In this document: positions 1-5,974 of the stretch, one piece after another | Layout: every line of letters begins with the position of its first letter | Numbering within the stretch: position 1 is the first letter of the stretch | Origin: Rubrobacter sp. | Lineage (GTDB): Bacteria > Actinomycetota > Rubrobacteria > Rubrobacterales > Rubrobacteraceae | DNA length: 7,494 nt | Direction: 5' to 3' | Assembly (NCBI GenBank): GCA_016781775.1 | Contig: JADDPR010000324.1 | Span: 1,780-9,273 of the forward strand | The notes under the pieces: model-generated | Seen by the model: the letters and a program-made list of their open reading frames with translations, nothing else | Told to the model about the DNA's origin: nothing | The model's database searches: none | Program-made: the position numbers and the translations under genes

Positions 1-476
1 TTCGGGTGCTCTATAGGACCGGGGTTGAAGAACGGGGTCATGAGGGTGTGCTTGTAGAACTCGCCCTCGTACTTGAGCTTCCCCTCGCTCTGGAAGGACT
101 CCCAGATCGCGCGAAGCGCCCGTATGTAGTCCGCGAGGCGCGAGGCCGGCTTGTCCCAGGGCATCGAGAACCTGCGGGTGATGTGCGCCTTGACCTGCGT
201 GCCGAGCCCGAGGATAAACCGGCCCCCGGAGAGGTCTTGGAGGTCCCACGCAAGCTGCGCCGTCACCATCGGGGAGCGGGAGAAGGCGATGGCGACGGAG
301 TTGCCGAGGGAGAGGCTTTTTGTAGCGCCCGCCGCGACCGCGAGCGGGAGAAAGGAGTCGTGCTTCGTCTCGCTCGTCCACAGGCCCGAGAAGCCTAAAG
401 ATTCGGCGGCGCTGCTCACCCCGGTTATGCCGCTGAGGTGCTTGCCGTCGACGGGGAGGCCTGCGTCCAGCTTCAT
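1..476 (-). CDS. LLM-class F420-dependent oxidoreductase, 3' end missing
   Basis: This is the N-terminal part (158 codons) of a luciferase-like monooxygenase-fold oxidoreductase; the rest lies beyond the left edge. Such enzymes use F420 or FMN for hydride transfer on small organic substrates in the cytoplasm; the substrate here is unknown. Seen in the sequence: an N-terminal MKLDAGLP beta strand, a GFSGLWTSETKHD segment (residues 28-40), the family signature SGGRFILGLGTQ (83-94), and FFNPGPIEHP at the visible end, which resembles the actinobacterial F420 subfamily often listed as TIGR03617. The ATG at 476-474 has an excellent SD: minus-strand TAAGGAGG ends 4 nt before it and overlaps the TAA stop of the upstream quinone oxidoreductase gene. 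The two genes are therefore almost certainly co-transcribed, with translational coupling likely. The cofactor assignment rests on family resemblance. Confidence 0.85.
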   Translation of the reverse strand, partial: MKLDAGLPVDGKHLSGITGVSSAAESLGFSGLWTSETKHDSFLPLAVAAGATKSLSLGNSVAIAFSRSPMVTAQLAWDLQDLSGGRFILGLGTQVKAHITRRFSMPWDKPASRLADYIRALRAIWESFQSEGKLKYEGEFYKHTLMTPFFNPGPIEHP

Positions 477-485
477 AGACCCTCC

Positions 486-1457
486 TTACGGCAGCAGGAT
501 GAGCTTGCCGGTGGTCTTGCGGCCTTCGAGGTCGCGGTGCGCCTGGTCCGCCTCGGAGAGCTTGTAGGCGCCCCCGATGCGCACGGAGAGGTTGTTCTGC
601 CCGATCCAGGTGAACAGGCTCTCGGCCCTCCACAGAAGCTCCTCGCGGGTCGCCGTATAGTGGGCGAGCGAGGGACGGGTGACGAAGAGCCCGCCCTTCT
701 GGTTGAGGACCTGCAAGTCGACGGGCGGGACGGGTCCGCTCGAGGCGCCGAAGAGGACGAGGTAGCCGCGGGGCTTCAGGGAGTCGAGGCTGCCGTCGAA
801 GGTGGTCTTCCCGACGGAATCGTAGACGACGTCGACGCCTTCACCGCCGGTGATGCGCCGCGTCTCCTCGACGAAGTCGTGCTGGGTGTACAGGATCACC
901 TCGTCCGCCCCCGCCCCCCTGGCGAGCTCGGCCTTCTCTTCGGTAGAGACGGTCCCGATAACGGTGGCACCCCGCATCTTGGCGAGCTGACAGAGCAGGA
1001 GCCCCACGCCCCCGGCCGCCGCGTGCACGAGCGCGGTCTGCCCCTCCTGCAAGGGAAACGTGCTGTGCGTGAGGTAGTGCGCCGTCATCCCCTGCAGCAT
1101 CACCGCCGCCGCCATCCGCGCTTCGACGTACGTTACGTTAAACGGCACGAGCTTCTCGGCCGGCGCAACGATGTGCTCGGCATAAGCCCCCGGCACCCCG
1201 GCGAAGGCGACGAAATCCCCCTCCGAGAACTCCTCGACCCCCTCGCCGACCGCCTCGACCTCGCCCGCCCCCTCGTTGCCCAGGGTGCGCGGCAGCTCTC
1301 CGGGGTAGAGCCCGGTCCTCTGGTAGACGTCGATAAAGTTGACCCCGCTCGCGGCCAGCTTGACGCGAACCTCGCCGGAGCCCGGCTCCGGGACGGGGAC
1401 GTCCTCGTAGCGCAAAACCTCCGGCCCGCCGAACTCGCTAAACCTGACTGCCTTCAA
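486..1457 (-). CDS. Zinc-independent NADPH:quinone oxidoreductase (MDR family)
   Basis: A 323-residue cytoplasmic medium-chain dehydrogenase/reductase, close in length to E. coli quinone oxidoreductase (327). Family members reduce quinones or enones with NADPH. Seen in the sequence: the N-terminal MKAVRFSEFGGPEVL strand, the quinone-oxidoreductase signature GVNFIDVYQRTGLYP (residues 38-52), the nucleotide-binding loop AAAGGVG (146-152) in the Rossmann domain, and a typical C-terminal GRKTTGKLILLP. The catalytic and structural zinc Cys clusters are absent, as expected for this branch. I chose the TTG at 1457-1455 because it gives the family N-terminus and has an AGGGGGTGG SD just upstream. The in-frame ATG at 1511 would add 18 unlike residues and has no SD. 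The gene is first of a leftward pair with the LLM oxidoreductase (9 nt gap) and diverges from the kinase. Confidence 0.92.
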   Translation of the reverse strand: MKAVRFSEFGGPEVLRYEDVPVPEPGSGEVRVKLAASGVNFIDVYQRTGLYPGELPRTLGNEGAGEVEAVGEGVEEFSEGDFVAFAGVPGAYAEHIVAPAEKLVPFNVTYVEARMAAAVMLQGMTAHYLTHSTFPLQEGQTALVHAAAGGVGLLLCQLAKMRGATVIGTVSTEEKAELARGAGADEVILYTQHDFVEETRRITGGEGVDVVYDSVGKTTFDGSLDSLKPRGYLVLFGASSGPVPPVDLQVLNQKGGLFVTRPSLAHYTATREELLWRAESLFTWIGQNNLSVRIGGAYKLSEADQAHRDLEGRKTTGKLILLP

Positions 1458-1570
1458 CCGCCACCCCCTGTCCGATCGTCCAACGCCGACCTTCCCCCGC
1501 CCTCCGGACATTGTAGCGGGGGAGCGAACGCGCCGGGAAACGGCTTTTGTAACTGCTTGATTGGGATAGA
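1458..1570. promoter_or_regulatory. Divergent intergenic region between quinone oxidoreductase and kinase genes
   Basis: This 113-nt spacer must hold the promoters for both divergent units. The only clear hexamer for the rightward gene is TAGAAT (1567-1572), a good -10 match that overlaps the first possible ATG of the kinase. No convincing -35 sits 16-18 nt before it; TTGTAA at 1547-1552 is only 14 nt away. If the -10 is real, transcription would begin near 1579-1580, making the kinase mRNA leaderless from the ATG at 1580 or nearly leaderless from 1589. I could not place a leftward promoter with confidence. Confidence 0.3.
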
Positions 1571-3328
1571 ATGCGGCGTATGGAGCAGATGGTGGTGGAC
1601 AACCGCTACGCGCTGGTCCGGGCTCTGGGGAGTGGGGGGATGGCGAAGGTCTACCTCGCCCACGACGAGGTCCTGGGGCGCGACGTGGCGCTCAAGATGT
1701 TGCGCGGGGCCTACGCAGAGGATGAGGAGTTCGTCGAGCGTTTCAAGCGCGAGGCCCAGGCCGCAGCCAGGCTCTCGCACCCCAACATCGTCGCCGTCTA
1801 CGATCGGGGGCGCTCCGAGGACGGCTCGTACTACATCGCGATGGAGTACGTCCCCGGCGGGACGTTGAAGGATAGGATCGTGCGCGACGGGGCGTTGGCG
1901 CCCGGGGTATCGGCCGGGGTGGCCGAGCAGATCGCGGACGCGCTCTCGGCGGCGCACGAGCAGGGCGTGATCCACCGCGACATCAAGCCCCAGAACGCCC
2001 TGGTTACCCGCTCCGGCGACGTGAAGGTGACGGACTTCGGCATCGCGCGTGCCGCCGCCAGCCCGTCCGTCACCGCGACGAGCGTGGTCCTCGGGACCGC
2101 CGCCTACATGTCTCCCGAGCAGGCGCAGGGCAAGCCGGTAGGGCCGGCGAGCGACCTGTACTCCCTCGGCGTGGTCCTCTACGAGATGCTCACCGGGGCC
2201 CTCCCCTTCGAGGCCGAGAACCCGGTGGCGGTCTCCCTGAAGCACATCAACGAGCTCGCGCCCTCACCCCGGGAGGCCAACCCGGAGGTCCCCGAGGCCC
2301 TGGACGCCATCACCCTCCGGCTCCTCGCCAAGAACCCCGAGGACCGCTACCCGAGCGCCGCCGCCCTCGCCAACGACCTGGAGCGCCTGCAATCCGGCCT
2401 CGCCCCGACCGTCGTGGACGCCGAGAAGACGAAGCTGATGGTCGCGCCCTTATCGCCGCTGCCGCAGGACAAAACGCGCGTCGCCCCGACCGCCGTGGCG
2501 CCGCCCCGTCCCGCTGCCCCGACCGAGAGGAGGCCCGGGGGTGGGCTGTTTCGCCTCCTGACCCCGCTGCTCGTCGGTGTCGCCCTACTCGCGGGCATCG
2601 CCTACGCCCTCACCGCCGACTGGGGCTCGTCCGGGGATACGGGCACAAACCAGAACTCCCCTGCCGAGAACAGTCCGGAGGTCCCCAACGTTCAGGTTCC
2701 GGACTTGAGAGGGTACGGGCAGGAAGAGGCAGAGGCGCTCTTGCGTCAGAGCGGCTTCGAGGTCGATGTCCAAACCCGCGAGAGCACCTTCGAGGAAGAG
2801 GGCGTCGTCCTGGACCAGTCGCCCGGAGCGGGCGAGCAGGCGGAGGAGGGAGACGAGGTCACCCTGATCGTAGGCGACGGGCCGTCGGTGGTTACGGTTC
2901 CGGACCTCGGCTACGAGTCGACCGCCGCCGCGGACCTCGCTTACGCGGGCCTCGTGCTCGGAGACAGAACGTACGAGTACAGCGACCAGTTTGAGGCCGG
3001 GCTTATCTTGAGGACCGATCCTGCCGAAGGGACCCAGACAGAGCGCGGAGACTCCGTGGACATCGTCGTCAGCTCCGGACCGGCGCCCGTCGTGCCGAGC
3101 GAGCCCACCTCCGACCAGTCCGGCGGGGGAGGTTCCGGCCAGCCCTCCGACGGAGGCACCGGGGGGGGAGGCCAACAGCAGGGCCAGCCCGGCGACGGGG
3201 GCGGCAACGGCATCCCTGGTGTCGACGGCAACCTTCCCGGCTTCGGCAACGGTCAGGGTGACGGCGAGGGTAACGGCGGCGAAGGTAAAGACAGGAAAGA
3301 TAAAGGCGGCGAGGGCGAAGACGACTAG
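1571..3328 (+). CDS. Membrane Ser/Thr protein kinase with two PASTA repeats (PknB/StkP type)
   Basis: A Hanks-type kinase of up to 585 residues. PASTA kinases sense peptidoglycan fragments or lipid II outside the cell and phosphorylate division, wall-synthesis and regulatory proteins inside. Kinase domain, residues about 13-275: Gly loop GSGGMAKVY (20-28), ATP-binding K42 in VALK, E61 of helix C, catalytic loop HRDIKPQN (135-142; D137, N142), DFG at 155-157, an activation loop with T168-A-T170 like the autophosphorylated Thr pair of PknB, and SPEQ at 181-184. A Pro/Thr-rich juxtamembrane stretch precedes one membrane helix (about 327-347). Two PASTA repeats follow (about 372-435 and 438-502), then a Gly/Asp/Gln/Glu-rich tail (516-585). 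Possible starts are ATG 1571, 1580 (MEQMVVDNRY) and 1589; 1589 has GGAG at spacing 3, so the first residues are uncertain. Unusually, no PstP phosphatase, FHA, FtsW/RodA or penicillin-binding gene lies beside it. Confidence 0.95.
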   Translation: MRRMEQMVVDNRYALVRALGSGGMAKVYLAHDEVLGRDVALKMLRGAYAEDEEFVERFKREAQAAARLSHPNIVAVYDRGRSEDGSYYIAMEYVPGGTLKDRIVRDGALAPGVSAGVAEQIADALSAAHEQGVIHRDIKPQNALVTRSGDVKVTDFGIARAAASPSVTATSVVLGTAAYMSPEQAQGKPVGPASDLYSLGVVLYEMLTGALPFEAENPVAVSLKHINELAPSPREANPEVPEALDAITLRLLAKNPEDRYPSAAALANDLERLQSGLAPTVVDAEKTKLMVAPLSPLPQDKTRVAPTAVAPPRPAAPTERRPGGGLFRLLTPLLVGVALLAGIAYALTADWGSSGDTGTNQNSPAENSPEVPNVQVPDLRGYGQEEAEALLRQSGFEVDVQTRESTFEEEGVVLDQSPGAGEQAEEGDEVTLIVGDGPSVVTVPDLGYESTAAADLAYAGLVLGDRTYEYSDQFEAGLILRTDPAEGTQTERGDSVDIVVSSGPAPVVPSEPTSDQSGGGGSGQPSDGGTGGGGQQQGQPGDGGGNGIPGVDGNLPGFGNGQGDGEGNGGEGKDRKDKGGEGEDD

Positions 3329-3383
3329 GGGCGTCGGGTAGAGGGGCGGCGCGTAGTGCCTGTCTTCCCTGCCGGAGTTTCTG

Positions 3384-3944
3384 TTGGCTGACGGTGAGGT
3401 GGCCGCGAGCGTGGAGCCGGTATACGTTGTTCCCTATGACCCACGTTGGCCCGGGCTCTTCGAGATCGAGCGTGCGCGCGTGGAGGCGGTCGTGGGCGGT
3501 CTTGTCGAGGCTATGGAGCACATAGGCAGTACGGCCGTGCCGGGCTTGGACGCAAAGCCGGTCGTAGATCTCATGGCGGGCGTAAGAAGCTTGCGGGATG
3601 CCGACCGCTGCATAGGGCCGCTGGAGGGGATCGGCTACTCCTACTGGTCGGATGACCCGAGGGCGTACCGCCGCTACTTCGTCAGGTTCGCCGATGCAGA
3701 AAGGACCGCGCGCACCCACAACCTCCATATCGTGGAGACCACGCACGGGTTCTGGGAGCGCCATCTGCTCTTTCGCGATTACCTGAGAACGCACCCCGAG
3801 ACCGCCCGGGAGTACGCCCGGCTCAAGCACGAGCTCGCGGTCCGCTTCCGCCACGACCGCGAGGCTTATACGGAGGCCAAAATGGGCTTCATCGAGGCTG
3901 TGCTCGTGCGCGCGCGAGCATACCTTCAAGACCCGAGCGCGTAG
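3384..3944 (+). CDS. GrpB family protein (nucleotidyltransferase fold)
   Basis: A 186-residue cytoplasmic protein matching the GrpB/UPF0157 family (usual length about 170-190). Seen in the sequence: PVYVVPYDPRWPGLFEIE (residues 12-29), the core signature EHIGSTAVPGLDAKPVVDLM (45-64), in which D62 is a plausible metal ligand of a nucleotidyltransferase fold, then NLHIVE (113-118) and HLLFRDYLRTHPE (127-139). No reaction is established for the family, so none is assigned. The start is TTG at 3384 with GGAG 7 nt upstream; a GTG at 3399 is a weaker alternative. The gene begins 55 nt after the kinase stop with no obvious terminator between, so it may be read through from the kinase promoter. The pairing does not reveal a shared role. 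Confidence 0.9.
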   Translation: MADGEVAASVEPVYVVPYDPRWPGLFEIERARVEAVVGGLVEAMEHIGSTAVPGLDAKPVVDLMAGVRSLRDADRCIGPLEGIGYSYWSDDPRAYRRYFVRFADAERTARTHNLHIVETTHGFWERHLLFRDYLRTHPETAREYARLKHELAVRFRHDREAYTEAKMGFIEAVLVRARAYLQDPSA

Positions 3945-4249
3945 ATCACGATGGCTACCTCGATTGCGAAGGTTAGGAAGTAGTTCCCCGGCAGGGAAAC
4001 CTCCTACGATGCTCTCCCGCCCTATAGGGACCTGCCCTTGGGAGGCAGCATGCATCTCCAATAGTACGAAGCCGGCCCTTACGAGGTGTGTCTCGTATCC
4101 CTCAGGGGTGAAAGCAAGATCAGTAGGAGCATCGGCAAGGCTAGAGGGGGTGTAGCGATGAGTCTGCGGACGTTCCCAGAACTCCTCGTCTGTCGCTACT
4201 CGACCTCCACGCTCGCTCCTTGTTACGTCGCCGCCCGCACCCCCTCTGA
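3945..4249. other. Lower-GC intergenic stretch with possible minus-strand gene remnant
   Basis: No gene is well supported here. Base composition is visibly less G/C-rich than in neighbouring genes. On the minus strand, one frame is open from about 4200 down past 4000 and reads DEEFWERPQTHRYTPSSLAD and then FTPEGYETHLVRAGFVLLEM, with no credible start codon or SD and weak third-position G/C bias. In the next frame, a short hydrophobic peptide, NYFLTFAIEVAIVIYALGS, ends at a TGA near 3925; it is preceded by AGGAGG but only a CTG start. Together they could be the two halves of a decayed, frameshifted gene, or chance. Structured DNA includes a weak 5-bp hairpin (TTCCC 3984-3988 with GGGAA 3994-3998) and a perfect palindrome CCCTATAGGG (4020-4029) flanked by CTCCC/GGGAG. 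Confidence 0.3.
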
Positions 4250-4255
4250 TATATT
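4247..4255 (+). promoter_or_regulatory. Candidate extended -10 promoter of the ThDP enzyme gene
   Basis: TG-A-TATATT is an extended -10 element and the most A/T-rich spot upstream of the gene. Transcription would start near 4262, giving a leader of about 40 nt before the ATG at 4302. No good -35 is visible at normal spacing (TTGTTA at 4220-4225 is 24 nt away), which fits an extended -10 promoter. A small GCCC-GGAA-GGGC hairpin (4256-4267) lies at the predicted start site. Confidence 0.4.
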
Positions 4256-4301
4256 GCCCGGAAGGGCGAGGGTTCGGACGCGCATGCACAAGGGGGTAGC
4301 T

Positions 4302-5885
4302 ATGGCGACGGTCCGTGAGGTGACGATGGATCTCCTGCGGGGGCTGGGGATGACCACGATCTTCGGCAACCCGGGGTCGACGGAGCTGCCGTTTTTGAGG
4401 GACCTGCCGGAGGACTTCCGTTACGTGCTCGGGCTCCAGGAGGCGCCTGTGCTCGGGATGGCCGAGGGGTACGCGAGGGGGACGGGGCGCGCGGCGCTCG
4501 TCAACCTGCACACGGGGCCGGGCCTGGGCAACGCGATGGGCAACCTCGTCACGGCGTGGCACAACAAGACCCCGCTCGTCGTCACGGCGGGGCAGCAGGA
4601 CCGGCGGCACATCGCCCTGGAACCGCTGCTTACCGGCAAGCTCGTCGACCTTGCGAGGCCCTACGTCAAGCGGAGCCACGAGCCCTACCGCGCCGAGGAC
4701 GTGCCCCGCGAGATCCACCGCGCGTATCACACCGCCATGCAGAACCCGCAAGGGCCGGTCTTCGTCTCCATCCCTATGAATGATTGGGACGCGGAAGGGG
4801 AGCCGTTCGAGGCGCGCGAGATCTCCCACCGCACCTCCCCCGACCCCGAGGAGCTCGGCCGGATCGCCGAGCTCCTCGCCGGGGCTAGGAGGCCCGCGAT
4901 CGTGGCGGGGCCCGGGATCGAGCGCGCCCACGCCTTCTACGACGCGGTCGCGCTCGCGGAGAAGGCGCGGGCGGAGGTCTGGGCGGCCCCGAACTCCCCC
5001 CTGGGCGGCTTTCCGCAGGACCACCCGCTCTTTGTGGGCTACCTCGTCCTGGCCCAGAAGAAGCTCGCCGAGCTTCTCGCGCCGTACGACCTGGTGCTCG
5101 TCCTCGGCGCCCAGGTCTTCCAGTACTACCCGTACATGCCCGGACCCGTGGTCGAGGGGGAGACGCGGCTCATTCAAATCACCGACGACCCCGACGAGGC
5201 GAACGGCGCGGCGGCCGGCACGAGCGTGGTCGGCGATGTCGGGTTAGCGATACGCGGCCTACTCGACGCCCTCCCCGAATCGGACCGGCCCTCGCCCGCC
5301 CCGAGGGAGCGTCCCCGTGCGCCGGAGGCCTCGGTCCCGATGTCCGTCGAGTACGTGATGCACACCCTCGCCGAGGTCCTCCCGGAGGATGCGATGGTCG
5401 CGGACGAGTCTGCCTCCAGCAAGGCCAAGCTCCACAAGTACATCCGGCCGAGCCGGCCCGGCGGTTACCTTACCTCGGCGGCCGGGGGCCTAGGGTACTG
5501 CCTCCCCGCCGCCGTGGGCTTGAAGCTCGCGAACCCGGAGCGTCCGGTGGTGTGCGTGATCGGGGACGGCTCCGTAATGTACTCGGTGCAGGCGCTCTGG
5601 AGCGCGGCGCAGTACGGCACGAACGTGCTCGTCGTCGTGATAAACAACAGGGGATACTCGATCCTCAAGGGCTTCCGGGATGCCCTCGGCATCCCGGACA
5701 CCGTCCCCGGCCTCGACCTCCCCGACATAGACGTCGTCCGCGTTGCCGAGGGACTCGGAGTTACGGGCGAGACGGTAGAGAGGCCCGAAGCTCTCAAGGA
5801 GACCGTGGAGCGCGGCCTGAACAGCAACCGGCCCCACCTCCTCAACGTGATCGTAGACCCGGCCGTCCCCAAACTACTGAGCTAG
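4302..5885 (+). CDS. mdlC: Benzoylformate decarboxylase-like ThDP-dependent enzyme
   Basis: A complete 527-residue thiamin-diphosphate enzyme; Pseudomonas putida benzoylformate decarboxylase (BFD) has 528. That enzyme decarboxylates benzoylformate to benzaldehyde in the mandelate pathway. Domains: PYR about 1-175, central about 180-330, PP about 345-520. Catalytic positions match the Pseudomonas numbering: S26 in GNPGSTELPFL, E47 in LQEAPV, H70 in NLHTGPG. The ThDP/Mg motif is GDGS (421-424) with NN at 448-449. The residue aligned with catalytic His281 is Tyr276 (GAQVFQYYPYMPG, 269-281), so the substrate may differ; the symbol is tentative. I chose the ATG at 4302 because it gives the family N-terminus (MATVREVTMDLLR) and has an AGGGGG SD. 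An in-frame ATG at 4284 and longer extensions are unlikely. No mandelate dehydrogenase, racemase or benzaldehyde dehydrogenase is adjacent, so the gene appears to be a single-gene unit. Confidence 0.85.
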   Translation: MATVREVTMDLLRGLGMTTIFGNPGSTELPFLRDLPEDFRYVLGLQEAPVLGMAEGYARGTGRAALVNLHTGPGLGNAMGNLVTAWHNKTPLVVTAGQQDRRHIALEPLLTGKLVDLARPYVKRSHEPYRAEDVPREIHRAYHTAMQNPQGPVFVSIPMNDWDAEGEPFEAREISHRTSPDPEELGRIAELLAGARRPAIVAGPGIERAHAFYDAVALAEKARAEVWAAPNSPLGGFPQDHPLFVGYLVLAQKKLAELLAPYDLVLVLGAQVFQYYPYMPGPVVEGETRLIQITDDPDEANGAAAGTSVVGDVGLAIRGLLDALPESDRPSPAPRERPRAPEASVPMSVEYVMHTLAEVLPEDAMVADESASSKAKLHKYIRPSRPGGYLTSAAGGLGYCLPAAVGLKLANPERPVVCVIGDGSVMYSVQALWSAAQYGTNVLVVVINNRGYSILKGFRDALGIPDTVPGLDLPDIDVVRVAEGLGVTGETVERPEALKETVERGLNSNRPHLLNVIVDPAVPKLLS

Positions 5886-5930
5886 CCGCAGAGGTGGCCC
5901 AGAGCCGTGGCAGTTAGGGGTTCATATGGA

Positions 5931-5967
5931 GAGGGACCCCTGCGACGATAGAACGCAGGGACCCCTC
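5931..5967. terminator. Long hairpin between convergent genes, likely bidirectional terminator
   Basis: An imperfect hairpin sits between the stop of the ThDP enzyme gene and the stop of the peroxiredoxin-like gene. The inner stem CCCTGCG (5938-5944) pairs with CGCAGGG (5954-5960) around a 9-nt loop. After a 2x2 internal loop, the outer stem GAGGG (5931-5935) pairs with CCCTC (5963-5967). There is no T-tract on either strand, so strength is uncertain. The site also contains a 10-bp direct repeat AGGGACCCCT (5932-5941 and 5957-5966), each copy itself a dyad. Confidence 0.55.
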
Positions 5968-5974
5968 GTCTCCC

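Noticed and set aside
438..1868. Long plus-strand open frame antisense to the quinone oxidoreductase and running into the kinase gene
   Set aside because: The quinone oxidoreductase and kinase reading frames carry full sets of family motifs. The plus-strand frame has none and is an effect of GC bias.
3365..3998. 11-bp inverted repeat TTCCCTGCCGG (3365-3375) and its complement (3988-3998) flanking the GrpB gene
   Set aside because: The match does not extend beyond 11 bp, and several such pairs are expected by chance in a GC-rich window of this size. There are no target-site duplications and no transposase.
4086..4301. N-terminal extension of the ThDP enzyme to an upstream ATG
   Set aside because: The homologous N-terminus starts at 4302 with a good SD. 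The upstream residues are unlike the family and would span the candidate promoter.
3069..5177. Long open frame on the minus strand across the GrpB and ThDP genes
   Set aside because: It is antisense to two clear genes. Its Arg/Gly/Pro/His-rich translation is typical of a shadow frame in high-GC DNA. Only the part in 3945-4200 is discussed, as a possible remnant.
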